Below are positions 1-8,042 of a stretch of 64,000 bases of DNA, in pieces. The translations under genes were made by a program, and so were the position numbers. The stretch's first letter is position 1. Each line of letters opens with the position of its first letter. The DNA comes from JACPUW01 sp049115495 (lineage in GTDB: Bacteria > Bacteroidota > Bacteroidia > CAILMK01 > JACPUW01): positions 1 to 64,000 of the forward strand of contig JAGDZV010000015.1 of NCBI GenBank assembly GCA_049115495.1, written 5' to 3'. The notes under the pieces were generated by a model. The model was not told the DNA's origin, ran no database searches, and saw nothing but the letters and a program-made list of their open reading frames with translations.

Positions 1-164
1 TAGTCCGAATTTTAGTAAGGCTTCATTTTAATAAGCTACTGTGCTTATAAGTAACCGCTAGGCATATTGTAACAGGGATATGTATTCAATATTAGGCGAT
101 TTGTATTCGTTGGCCTCTAATGATACGTAGATTTTTGTGCTTGTAAATATTTCAAAAAAGTACA

Positions 165-722
165 ATGAAACAAATCCTCTCAATGTTAACTCTTTTGCTG
201 TTAGCCTCATCATTTACATTGGTTAATTACCCCGATAGCTACATCACAGATGCATCACAGGTCAAAGGCAAACACACCATTTTTACCGAAATAGTAATAA
301 ATGCTTCTCCACAAGTTGTACGTGCTAAGTTTTTAGAATTCCAAAAATGGGGTGAGTGGAATTCTATGATTCCGGAAATAGCGCTAAAAACAGGCAATTT
401 AGATAGTATTGAAACCAAACCAACATTAGATCTTACTTTGGATTTTAGCCGTAAAAACGATCCTGCCCCTGCACCAGTTTTTCCAGAAGTTTATGCAAAT
501 AACAAACAAGTATTTGAGTGGGGTTTTCACAAATGGTATTTACATGCAAATCATCCGCATCTTTTTGAATCTTTAGATAATGGAACAAAAACTCGGTTCA
601 TAAATTATGAAGTAATGGGTGGACTTTTTAAATCATTAATAATGACCAAAAAAACTAAGGCCAATATGACAGAACATTTCATTAAAATGAATAAGGACTT
701 TAAGAAATTTTGTGAACAATAG
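165..722 (+). CDS. SRPBCC/START-like domain protein
   Basis: A 185-residue protein with a hydrophobic N-terminus (about residues 3-20) that may be a signal peptide or anchor. The rest matches the SRPBCC (polyketide cyclase/ligand-binding) pattern: an opening strand around FTEIVINASPQVVRAKFLEFQKWGEWN, where W-x-x-W after the first helix is typical, then a beta-rich middle and a long C-terminal helix with many lysines. Such proteins bind hydrophobic ligands in a deep cavity; no ligand can be read from sequence. It is followed after 14 bp by a 68-residue ORF and then an SDR and an AraC regulator, all co-directional, so it may be the first gene of that small operon. The domain call rests on pattern recognition; the function is unknown. 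Confidence 0.7.
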   Translation: MKQILSMLTLLLLASSFTLVNYPDSYITDASQVKGKHTIFTEIVINASPQVVRAKFLEFQKWGEWNSMIPEIALKTGNLDSIETKPTLDLTLDFSRKNDPAPAPVFPEVYANNKQVFEWGFHKWYLHANHPHLFESLDNGTKTRFINYEVMGGLFKSLIMTKKTKANMTEHFIKMNKDFKKFCEQ

Positions 723-736
723 CGTCTGCCACTAAT

Positions 737-943
737 ATGGTTTTTGTATTCAAATCCAATATCAAAGAAAAAGACTTGACTAGGTTAAAGCTTGCACTTG
801 ATAAGATTTGCCACATAAATACATGGAATACAGACCTTGAAGATTGTGACAATATTCTAAGAATAGAGAGTAATCAAAACATTTCAGAAAACGTAATTAA
901 AGCACTCCATAAATTAAATATTGAGTGCATTGAACTTTATTAA
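737..943 (+). CDS. Small conserved-looking protein, possible ferredoxin-like (HMA-like) fold
   Basis: A 68-residue protein between the SRPBCC gene (14 bp upstream) and the SDR (10 bp downstream). It reads as beta-alpha-beta-beta-alpha-beta: VFVFKSNI, a helix DLTRLKLALDKI, strands around NTWNTD and ILRIES, a helix SENVIKALHKLN and a last strand IECIELY. This order resembles heavy-metal-associated domains, but the metal-binding CxxC motif is missing, so a copper-chaperone role is not supported. The tight spacing and lack of a competing reading frame favour a real gene. Function unknown. Confidence 0.55.
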   Translation: MVFVFKSNIKEKDLTRLKLALDKICHINTWNTDLEDCDNILRIESNQNISENVIKALHKLNIECIELY

Positions 944-953
944 ATTAAACATC

Positions 954-1853
954 ATGACAAAACAAAAATGGAATACAACACTTATTCCTGACCAAACAGG
1001 AAAAACAATAATCATTACCGGAGCTACAAGTGGCTTGGGTAAAGAGGCCACAAAAGTACTTGCCTCTAAAAACGCCAGAGTTATAATGGCCGTGCGCAAT
1101 ATAAAAAAAGCTGAAACGGTTTCAAAAGAAATACGCGAACATTATCCCAATGCTCAGCTTGAAATTAAAAGCCTTGATTTGAACAGTTTAGATTCTATAA
1201 AATCATTTGCCAATAGCATTTTAACCACTTATTCAAGGCTTGATGTTCTTATAAACAATGCTGGCATTATGATGTGTCCTTATGCTAAAACAAAAGATGG
1301 TTTGGAAATTCAAATGGGCACTAATCACTTTGGTCATTTTGCCCTTACTGGTTTGTTATTTAGTTTACTACGCAAAACAAAAGATTCTAGAATTGTGGTA
1401 ACTAGTAGTCTGGCTCACCGACAAGGCGATATTGATTTTACAGATATCAATTGGGAAAAAAGACCATATAAAACAGGTAAAGCTTATGGCGATAGTAAAT
1501 TAGCCAATCTTTATTTTGCCTATGAACTTGCAAAAAAATACAAAGGAGATTCTGAAGCACCAATGGTTACAATTTCGCATCCTGGTTGGACAAAAACAGA
1601 ACTCGACAGACATTCAGGCATGGCCAGCTTTATAGGAAACATAGTAGCACAAACCGTTGAAATGGGCACCTTACCCACATTAAGAGCGGCGAGCGATGTT
1701 AATGCCAAGTCTGGTGACTATTTTGGACCGTCAAAACTCATGGAAATGAGAGGTAACCCTGTGTTAGTTAAATCTAATAAAATGTCGCACAACGCTGTCA
1801 ACGCTAAAACGCTTTGGAGCATTTCTGAAGAATTAACTGGAGTCAAATATTAA
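954..1853 (+). CDS. Short-chain dehydrogenase/reductase (retinol-dehydrogenase-like)
   Basis: A 299-residue SDR. The Rossmann motif TGATSGLGKEAT (TGxxxGxG) binds NAD(P)H near the N-terminus; NNAG follows in the fourth strand, then the catalytic Ser in VTSSLAH and the YxxxK pair in YGDSKLAN. The longer substrate loop and the DxxN-W segment after the serine resemble the retinol dehydrogenase/WWOX-like branch, which reduces or oxidises hydrophobic alcohols and ketones; the substrate here is unknown. The frame is open from a TTG at 921, but that overlaps the preceding gene, so the ATG at 954 is preferred. It ends 3 bp before an AraC regulator, suggesting the two are co-transcribed and that the regulator may control this enzyme. 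Confidence 0.9.
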   Translation: MTKQKWNTTLIPDQTGKTIIITGATSGLGKEATKVLASKNARVIMAVRNIKKAETVSKEIREHYPNAQLEIKSLDLNSLDSIKSFANSILTTYSRLDVLINNAGIMMCPYAKTKDGLEIQMGTNHFGHFALTGLLFSLLRKTKDSRIVVTSSLAHRQGDIDFTDINWEKRPYKTGKAYGDSKLANLYFAYELAKKYKGDSEAPMVTISHPGWTKTELDRHSGMASFIGNIVAQTVEMGTLPTLRAASDVNAKSGDYFGPSKLMEMRGNPVLVKSNKMSHNAVNAKTLWSISEELTGVKY

Positions 1854-1856
1854 TGT

Positions 1857-2765
1857 ATGGCGCAGATACATAGAATTAAGAGTATTTCTGAAATGCATCA
1901 AGCCTTTGGCTGGGAGAAGCCTAAACATCCTTTAATTACCATAATTAGGAAATGGCCTCAAGTAGATTTCGATTTCGAAAATGTCAGGCTAACTAGCGAT
2001 CTTTATCTTATTTCAATGAAAGGAAAAATGAACGCGACAACTTTTCAATATGGTAGAAACTCCTATGACTTTGATGAGGGTACACTCGTATTTATGGCGC
2101 CAAATCAAGTAACTTCCTTTTCTAACTCAAATGAACCTTTAGATGATCATGGCTGGACCATTTTTTTTCATCCAGATCTAATCCGTAAATCTGAATTAGG
2201 AAAAACAATCAAAAAATATTCATTCTTTGAATACAGCACTACCGAGGCACTGCACCTTTCTAATAAAGAAAAAGAATCACTATTAGAGCTGGTGGCAAAA
2301 ATTGAAGTAGAGTTAAATCAAAATATTGATAAACACTCTCAAAATATCATTATTCAAAACATTGAAAGCATTTTAAAATATAGCCATCGCTATTACGATA
2401 GACAATTTTATACACGCACAAACCTGAGCAAAGACTTTGTTGTTAGATTCGAAGAATTCTTGGAAATATATTTTTCATCATCTGATTTGCTTGAAAAAGG
2501 TATTCCTTCAATAAAACAGTGTGGAGAAGCTCTGAATATGTCTGGTTCTTATCTAAGTGATTTATTGAAATTAGAAACAGGAAGTAGCGCAAAAGATCAT
2601 ATTAACACTTTTTTAGTTGAAAAAGCAAAAACCACATTGCTAAACTCAACATCTTCAGTCAGCGAAATAGCTTTTGGTCTCGGCTTTGAATATCCTCAAC
2701 ATTTTAGCAAACTATTTAAAAATAAAGTCGGTCTTAGCCCTACCCAATATCGAAATATGAATTAG
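1857..2765 (+). CDS. AraC-family transcriptional regulator (paralogue of 46999-47916)
   Basis: A 302-residue regulator. The N-terminal two thirds has a cupin-like sensor pattern (YGRNSYDFDEGTLVFMAPNQV; FHPDLIRKSELG). The last 100 residues form the double helix-turn-helix of AraC proteins, with the family signature at the end (VSEIAFGLGFEYPQHFSKLFKNKVGLSPTQYR). It starts 3 bp after the SDR stop codon, so it is almost certainly translated from the same message. The gene at 46999-47916 is a clear paralogue along its whole length and also follows an enzyme gene by 5 bp. The inducer is unknown; the N-terminal domain suggests a small-molecule sensor. Confidence 0.93.
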   Translation: MAQIHRIKSISEMHQAFGWEKPKHPLITIIRKWPQVDFDFENVRLTSDLYLISMKGKMNATTFQYGRNSYDFDEGTLVFMAPNQVTSFSNSNEPLDDHGWTIFFHPDLIRKSELGKTIKKYSFFEYSTTEALHLSNKEKESLLELVAKIEVELNQNIDKHSQNIIIQNIESILKYSHRYYDRQFYTRTNLSKDFVVRFEEFLEIYFSSSDLLEKGIPSIKQCGEALNMSGSYLSDLLKLETGSSAKDHINTFLVEKAKTTLLNSTSSVSEIAFGLGFEYPQHFSKLFKNKVGLSPTQYRNMN

Positions 2766-3268
2766 GATAATATAAAATCAGTACCTTTCAATGTACAAGA
2801 AACAAAATCAACCTGCGGGGTATATACGTTTCTTATACCAACCTTTAGCTTCAATTAATATTTGTAGATGTAATTTCATAATCCGGTTAAAAAATCACGA
2901 AAAGCACAAGCGGAGAATTAATGGATCTGTAAATAAAGTAAAGTACAACCACCATCAATTAAATAGCGCCTACATTAGACTTGAAAATCAAATGAATTAC
3001 TTGGATAATGATGGATTTCTATTTTCTTGTGTACTTCTTAAAAACAAAGAAAACTCTGCTCAAGTTCTTCCTATTTACCCTCTTCAATTGCAAGCAAATA
3101 TCGATAACGCCAGAAGTTTAATATTTTATTATTTTGAAAGATAAAAGGTGGCTAACAACGTAACTAAAAAATTGCGGAGCTTTGCGCATACTAGAATCTA
3201 AAAATAAATCAAAGAGTTAGTTCTTATTGATCAATAACTTATCCATTTTGTAGGAAATGAATATAATA
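2766..3268. other. About 500 bp with no confident gene
   Basis: Between the AraC gene and the lipoprotein. It contains one open frame on the plus strand (2791-3144, listed separately with low confidence). After it, around 3150-3195, is a run starting GGCTAACAACGTAACTAAAA and continuing through ATTGCGGAGCTTTGCGC. From memory this resembles short dispersed sequences common between genes in Bacteroidota, but no second copy was seen in this window. No clear promoter or terminator. Confidence 0.4.
2791..3144 (+). CDS. Uncertain ORF, 117 residues
   Basis: An open frame of 117 codons with an ATG start. The product is rich in Asn, Lys, Tyr and Leu and shows no domain, signal peptide or membrane segment. 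It begins 25 bp after the AraC stop. Against it: the composition looks like translated AT-rich non-coding sequence, with no amphipathic pattern. In favour: nothing competes on the other strand and the frame fills the gap. Probably spurious or a remnant. Confidence 0.2.
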   Translation: MYKKQNQPAGYIRFLYQPLASINICRCNFIIRLKNHEKHKRRINGSVNKVKYNHHQLNSAYIRLENQMNYLDNDGFLFSCVLLKNKENSAQVLPIYPLQLQANIDNARSLIFYYFER

Positions 3269-3850
3269 ATGAAACATCTTCTGCTAGTTTTATTGATAGC
3301 ATGCTCAAATAATAATAACAGAAGCCACAAGCACCATTTAATAGCTGCAATCGAAAACCAAAAAAAAGAGAAAGAAATTAAGAGCAGCGTCCAAAATAAT
3401 GTTGAAAAGTTCAATGAAGAATGCCTTTTTGACTTAAGTACTCAAACTTCTAAGTTTTTAGACTCCATACCAGAGTTTTCAGTGTATACATGGGATGATA
3501 AACATAAGAGAGCTACAATTGAATTAGCAAGCGGTGACACTTTATTTGCTGCACGTGGCGGTTGTCATCATTTTGGAATAAGCGGTAAACTTAACGTGAA
3601 CGAAAAAATAGACCTTGACTCTATTGAAATAATTATTGATAAATGTAAATGGATAGCCAAAAGAATTTTTGACAGCGCTGACAACGAAGAACTCAACTAC
3701 CTCTTAAAAAATAAAAATTATAGCCTAAACAAATCTGACGACCGAATTCTTATAAACCTTAACCACGAGTATTATCTCGATTATTCAATTTATGCTTTTA
3801 GACGCAAAAATGGTAAGTTAACAATCGGAATTGGATATTATAGAATTTGA
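3269..3850 (+). CDS. Putative lipoprotein, unknown function
   Basis: About 193 residues from the ATG at 3269; an ATG at 3257 is also in frame. The N-terminus MKHLLLVLLIACSNNNN is a type II signal peptide with lipobox LIAC, so the mature protein should be lipid-anchored at Cys13. A Lys/Glu/Gln-rich linker leads to a compact domain with ELASGDTLFAARGGCHHFGISG and a C-terminal beta-rich part (KLTIGIGYY). The GGCHHFG segment is notable, a Cys-His-His cluster that might bind metal, but no family is recognised. It stands alone between the AraC gene and a Crp-like regulator. Confidence 0.7.
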   Translation: MKHLLLVLLIACSNNNNRSHKHHLIAAIENQKKEKEIKSSVQNNVEKFNEECLFDLSTQTSKFLDSIPEFSVYTWDDKHKRATIELASGDTLFAARGGCHHFGISGKLNVNEKIDLDSIEIIIDKCKWIAKRIFDSADNEELNYLLKNKNYSLNKSDDRILINLNHEYYLDYSIYAFRRKNGKLTIGIGYYRI

Positions 3851-3998
3851 GAAATGAAAAAAAGATGGGCTAAATTTGGGGTAAAACAACTAGCAGTTGA
3901 TTGATTATGTAAAGTTTACGTTACACGTTTGCTTTTGTCCATCTCAATCTAAAAAACCTTACATTACAAGCCTACAAAAAGCAGCCAGTATATAAAAC

Positions 3999-4574
3999 AT
4001 GATAGCACTTAAGAATGCTATAGAATCAATGATCACAATCTCTAAAGAAGAGGCAAATACTTTCATTTCTCTTTGTTACAGAAAATCATTCGATAAAAAG
4101 GCTATTCTCAGTGACGATGACAAATTTATAGACGAAGTATACTTTATTGAAAAAGGCATGATAAGGGTAAAGATCAATGACTTAGAAGGAAAAGAGCATA
4201 CCACACATTTCGCAATTGAAAATCAATTCATTGCTGATTATAATGCATTTCTTACGCAAGAAAAATCTAGATACCAATTAGAAGCTATGGAGATTACCAA
4301 GGTTATTGTAATTCCTAGAAAAGCAATTGAATGGGGATATAAAAACATGTGTGAAGGAGAAAAATTAGGTAGGTTAATTGCAGAGTATTATTTCACCTAT
4401 CTAGATTCTAGAATACAACGTTTGTATACATTATCTCCAATAGAACGATACAACCTTATGAGCACGACTTTTCCTAATATCCATAAAAGGGTTCCTCAAC
4501 ATATGATTGCCTCCTATTTGGGAATTACCCCCATTCACTTAAGTAGAATTAAAAAAAGCTACGCTAAAGTCTAA
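3999..4574 (+). CDS. Crp/Fnr-family transcriptional regulator
   Basis: A 191-residue protein with an N-terminal cyclic-nucleotide-binding-like beta-barrel (DEVYFIEKGMIRVKINDLEGKEHTTHFAIENQFIADY) and a short C-terminal helix-turn-helix around RVPQHMIASYLGITPIHLSRIKK. This short form, in which the wing is reduced, is frequent in Bacteroidota. The phosphate-binding arginine motif of true cAMP-binding proteins is not evident, so another signal is likely. It precedes a membrane protein, an SDR and a pseudouridine synthase on the same strand. A related protein lies at 48602-49171, near the second AraC paralogue. Confidence 0.9.
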   Translation: MIALKNAIESMITISKEEANTFISLCYRKSFDKKAILSDDDKFIDEVYFIEKGMIRVKINDLEGKEHTTHFAIENQFIADYNAFLTQEKSRYQLEAMEITKVIVIPRKAIEWGYKNMCEGEKLGRLIAEYYFTYLDSRIQRLYTLSPIERYNLMSTTFPNIHKRVPQHMIASYLGITPIHLSRIKKSYAKV

Positions 4575-4635
4575 ACATTTGTTATCGTTTTAGTTCATAG
4601 ATGATGAAGAGATTTGTGAATTCTAAAACCAGCAA

Positions 4636-5400
4636 ATGGAATTCATTGAATCTATAAAAGAGCGTAACGCCCTATTATTTTGGTTTGGCTTAGCAAACCT
4701 ACTAGTAACAGTTATTCTTGTTCTCTTTTCCTACTTAAAGCCTATAGAATATGCGGGCACTAATGCGTGGCATAAACCCATCAAGTTTGCACTTTCAACT
4801 TCAATTTTAGCATTCTCAATCTGCTGGTTTTCTGGCTACTTACCCTTAGATAAAGATATGAACGTAGCCAGTTGGGTAATCATTATCACTCTGTCTTTTG
4901 AAGTGCTATACATTACCTTACAAGCAAGCAAAGGGCAAGCTTCTCATTATAACCAATCTTCTTCTTTCTATTCCTTTATGTTTACCATTATGGCCCTTGC
5001 AGCTTCAATCGCAACAATTGCCATTGGATACGTTGGGCTCAAATTTTTTATCCTTCCTTTAAATAACATACCTGAATACTATTTATGGGCCATTCGTTTG
5101 GGTTTCATACTTTTTGTCTTTTTCTCTTTTGAAGGGTTCGCCATGGGAGCCAAAATGTCGCACACTGTAGGTGCCAAAGACGGCGGAAAAGGATTACCAT
5201 TTCTAAATTGGAGCGTTAATCACGGTGATTTGCGCATAGCTCACTTCGTTGGCATGCATGCTTTGCAGGTGCTTCCACTATTAGCTTGGTACTTATTAAA
5301 AAACACAAAACTCACCTTAATAGTGGCCGCCATTTACTCCTTATTAGCCATTTTCATATTGATATCAGCCCTAAGAGGAAATACCCTTATAAAAATGTAA
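4636..5400 (+). CDS. Seven-helix integral membrane protein, unknown family
   Basis: A 254-residue protein with about seven hydrophobic segments (roughly residues 14-34, 52-70, 80-98, 110-135, 148-170, 205-222 and 228-248). Conserved-looking polar residues lie at helix edges: NAWHKPIKFALS, QASKGQASHYNQSS and HGDLRIAHFVGMHALQVLP. The paired His residues in the last motif could bind heme or metal, but I do not recognise a named family. It lies 61 bp after the Crp-like regulator and 23 bp before an SDR, so it may be a target of that regulator. Confidence 0.8.
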   Translation: MEFIESIKERNALLFWFGLANLLVTVILVLFSYLKPIEYAGTNAWHKPIKFALSTSILAFSICWFSGYLPLDKDMNVASWVIIITLSFEVLYITLQASKGQASHYNQSSSFYSFMFTIMALAASIATIAIGYVGLKFFILPLNNIPEYYLWAIRLGFILFVFFSFEGFAMGAKMSHTVGAKDGGKGLPFLNWSVNHGDLRIAHFVGMHALQVLPLLAWYLLKNTKLTLIVAAIYSLLAIFILISALRGNTLIKM

Positions 5401-5423
5401 ACTAAAAATCAAAAAAAGCAGAA

Positions 5424-6239
5424 ATGAGAGTAAATAATAATACAATATATAAACTTAAGAGAAATTACGGCAATTGGGCTTTAGTTACTGGTGCAACATC
5501 AGGTATAGGTAAAGAAATGGCAACGGTACTGGCAAAAGCAGGTTTCAGTTTGGTTATTACCGGTCGTAAGAAAGAACAGCTAAATTCTATAAGCACAGAG
5601 CTTTTTGATCTCTATAAAACTGAGACTATACCTCTGTTTGGCGATTTATCTAAAAAAGAAGAAGTTGAAAAACTTTTAAGAGAAACCGGCCACTTACCAA
5701 TTGGCATTATCATACTCAATGCTGGATTTGGCACATCGGGTCCGTTAATTAACTCAAACATTGAAACTGAACTCAATATGATTGACCTCAATTGTAAATC
5801 TGTCTTACAAATGTGTTATCACTTTAGTTCTAAGATGAAAGCTGAAACAAGAAAAGGTGCAATTGTTCTACTTAGTTCAATGGTTGCATTTCAAGGTGTG
5901 CCAAATGCAGCGAACTACGCAGCAAGTAAAGCTTATGTGCAATCACTTGGCGAAGGCTTAGGAAGAGAGCTAAAACCATATGGAATTGATGTTTTATGTG
6001 CGGCTCCCGGACCTGTAGCATCAGGTTTTTCAGCTAGGGCAAATATGAATATGGGTAAGTCTATGTCTACTGAAGATGTTGCTAAACATATTATAAATGC
6101 CATCGGTAAAAAGAACACTTTACTACCAGGTGTACTAACAAAATTTCTAGTTTACAACTTAAGACTTTTACCAAGATGGGGAAAAGTTAGAGTGATGGAA
6201 AAGGTTATGCATGAATTTACGAAGCACCAAAAAGTTTGA
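5424..6239 (+). CDS. Short-chain dehydrogenase/reductase
   Basis: A 271-residue classical SDR. It has the cofactor motif TGATSGIGKEMA, NAGFG after strand four, the catalytic Ser in VLLSSMVAF and YAASK as the YxxxK pair. Residues AAPGPVASGFSARA form the usual PG motif after the active site. Related bacterial proteins are often labelled DltE-like or 3-oxoacyl-ACP-reductase-like; the substrate cannot be told. It follows the membrane protein by 23 bp. The downstream pseudouridine synthase frame opens inside its last codons (ATG at 6211), although a later start is preferred for that gene. Confidence 0.9.
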   Translation: MRVNNNTIYKLKRNYGNWALVTGATSGIGKEMATVLAKAGFSLVITGRKKEQLNSISTELFDLYKTETIPLFGDLSKKEEVEKLLRETGHLPIGIIILNAGFGTSGPLINSNIETELNMIDLNCKSVLQMCYHFSSKMKAETRKGAIVLLSSMVAFQGVPNAANYAASKAYVQSLGEGLGRELKPYGIDVLCAAPGPVASGFSARANMNMGKSMSTEDVAKHIINAIGKKNTLLPGVLTKFLVYNLRLLPRWGKVRVMEKVMHEFTKHQKV

Positions 6240-6333
6240 CAGTGCAAAAACATCCAAAAATCAAAAATGGAGCAGGTTAAAAACCATTACTAGGCATAAC
6301 ATTAAAAGTCCTACTTTCATCCCTATAAAACCT

Positions 6334-7974
6334 ATGGGTCTGAAACTATTTCAAATTGATATAGATGGTTTTGTCTTAAACGACAAGTTTGAATACCCCC
6401 ATTTCTACACACCAACTCCTATTGCACTTAAAGCAGCAAATGATCTTAAAAACCGTTTAAGAAAAGAACTACCTCAACTCCAAAGTCAACCAAAAGGCAG
6501 AATGCTCGGGGTCTTGGTAGTTGAAACAGAAAACGCAGAAATTGGGTATTTATCAGCTTATTCAGGCGAACTACAACCTGAGCTAGAAATTTTGAACTTT
6601 GTGCCGCCTGTTCATCAGCTTCCAAAAGGCCAAGATTTCACAGAAATGGCGCATATTAATGCCATTGGCAAACAGCTAAAAGAGCTTGAAAAAAGTACAG
6701 CATTTTTGGAGGCAATAAATCAGCTTAATGAGATCCAAAAAGAAACTGAAGAGAATATAAAGGCAGAAAAACAAGCCGCTAAAAAGGCAAAAGCCCAGCG
6801 CCATCTTCAAAGAAAAGAAGCTGAAAAACTACCTGAAGATGCGCGTAATGAACTACTTCTAGACTTGGCTAAACAAGGTGCACAAGCCGGAATGGACTTA
6901 AGACGATTTACCCGAAATGAAAACATAAGATTAGAACAAGCAAAACAAGAAGTTTTAAAATTTGAAGAAGAAATACAAGCGCTAAAACACCTTAGGAAAA
7001 CCAAATCAGCTGAGCTTCAAAATGCAATCTTCAGGTCATTCGTTTTTAAAAACAGCCTTGGTGAAAGCAAAGATGCTCTTGATATTTTTATTGACTTTGG
7101 TATTGAAGTTCCTCCTGCTGGCGCGGGTGAATGTGCAGCGCCAAAACTATTTCAATACGCCTTTTTAAATAATTTGAAGCCAATAGCGCTTGCTGAGTTT
7201 TGGTGGGGTCCATCGCCAAACTCAATTATTAGAGAACATGGCAACTACTACCCTGCTTGCAAAGGAAAATGTCAGCCCATTTTATCCTTTATGCTCAAGG
7301 GCATTCCTGTTAAATCTAATCCACTTTTAGAAAATACAGGTGAAGGCAAAACCCTTGAAATCTTGTATGAAGACCAGCATATTGTGGTCATAAACAAACC
7401 ATCGGGTATGTTATCAGTTCCAGGTAAACACATTACCGATTCGGTACAAACAAGGATTCAGCATCTATATCCAAATGCTACAGGGCCTTTAGTGGTACAT
7501 CGGCTTGACCAGGACACTTCCGGCATTATAGTACTTGCCCTCAGCAAAGAAGCCCACAAGAATTTACAAAAGCAGTTTTTAGATAGAAGTATTCAGAAAA
7601 CCTATGTTGCTGTATTAGAAAAACCAATTGACAATGAAGAAGGTATCATTGACTTACCACTAATTCTAGACGTAGATAATAGGCCCATGCAAATGGTCAA
7701 TTACAAACACGGTAAACCAGCCATTTCGCATTTTAAAGTCTTAGAGAAAAGCCAAAGCAAAACACTGATTGAATTAAAGCCTGTTACCGGACGATCGCAT
7801 CAACTACGAGTTCATTGTGCTCATAAGTTGGGTTTACACGCTCCAATTATTGGTGATAATTTATATGGCAACAGGTCAGATAGGCTCTATTTACACGCTC
7901 AAAAAATTGAGTTTACGCACCCTTTTACCAATGAACCAGTAAAGATTGAAACCAAACAGGCTTTTTCGGTTTGA
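6334..7974 (+). CDS. RluA-family pseudouridine synthase with long N-terminal extension
   Basis: About 546 residues from the ATG at 6334; the frame is open from ATG 6211, overlapping the SDR. The C-terminal 200 residues are an RluA catalytic domain: HRLDQDTSGIIVLAL carries the catalytic aspartate (about D392), and KTYVAVLEKP, GRSHQLRVHCAHKLG and GDNLYG follow in the family order. Such enzymes turn uridine into pseudouridine in rRNA or tRNA. The N-terminal 330 residues are extra: a compact domain, a highly charged coiled coil (roughly residues 105-240) and a Cys-containing module (GAGECAAPKLFQYAF; YPACKGKCQPIL) that may bind metal. Proteins of about 550 residues with this layout occur in proteobacteria and Bacteroidota. 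The RNA target is unknown. Confidence 0.9.
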   Translation: MGLKLFQIDIDGFVLNDKFEYPHFYTPTPIALKAANDLKNRLRKELPQLQSQPKGRMLGVLVVETENAEIGYLSAYSGELQPELEILNFVPPVHQLPKGQDFTEMAHINAIGKQLKELEKSTAFLEAINQLNEIQKETEENIKAEKQAAKKAKAQRHLQRKEAEKLPEDARNELLLDLAKQGAQAGMDLRRFTRNENIRLEQAKQEVLKFEEEIQALKHLRKTKSAELQNAIFRSFVFKNSLGESKDALDIFIDFGIEVPPAGAGECAAPKLFQYAFLNNLKPIALAEFWWGPSPNSIIREHGNYYPACKGKCQPILSFMLKGIPVKSNPLLENTGEGKTLEILYEDQHIVVINKPSGMLSVPGKHITDSVQTRIQHLYPNATGPLVVHRLDQDTSGIIVLALSKEAHKNLQKQFLDRSIQKTYVAVLEKPIDNEEGIIDLPLILDVDNRPMQMVNYKHGKPAISHFKVLEKSQSKTLIELKPVTGRSHQLRVHCAHKLGLHAPIIGDNLYGNRSDRLYLHAQKIEFTHPFTNEPVKIETKQAFSV

Positions 7975-8018
7975 TAAGTTCTACTTTGACTAAGTTTTCC
8001 AAATAAAAACAACATCTT

Positions 8019-8042
8019 TGATAGTATCATATGATACTATCA
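8019..8042. promoter_or_regulatory. Perfect 24-bp palindrome overlapping the fic start codon
   Basis: The half-site TGATAGTATCAT is followed at once by its exact reverse complement, centred between 8030 and 8031. The last base is the A of the ATG at 8042. A perfect dyad of this length at a start codon is best explained as an operator. The natural candidate ligand is the Fic protein itself, which ends in a winged-helix-like domain. It also argues that the in-frame ATG at 8018 is not the main start. Regulation is inferred, not shown. Confidence 0.6.

Noticed and set aside
914..1099. Minus-strand open frame inside the SDR region
   Set aside because: Shadow of the SDR on the other strand; no domain, no start context, and the plus-strand gene is certain.
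3217..3414. Minus-strand hydrophobic open frame over the lipoprotein gene
   Set aside because: Antisense of a signal peptide and Lys-rich stretch gives an artificial hydrophobic product; the plus-strand lipobox is convincing.
8018..8041. Upstream ATG for the fic gene, adding 8 residues
   Set aside because: The extra residues would be encoded wholly inside the perfect palindrome; the ATG at 8042 gives the usual N-terminus.
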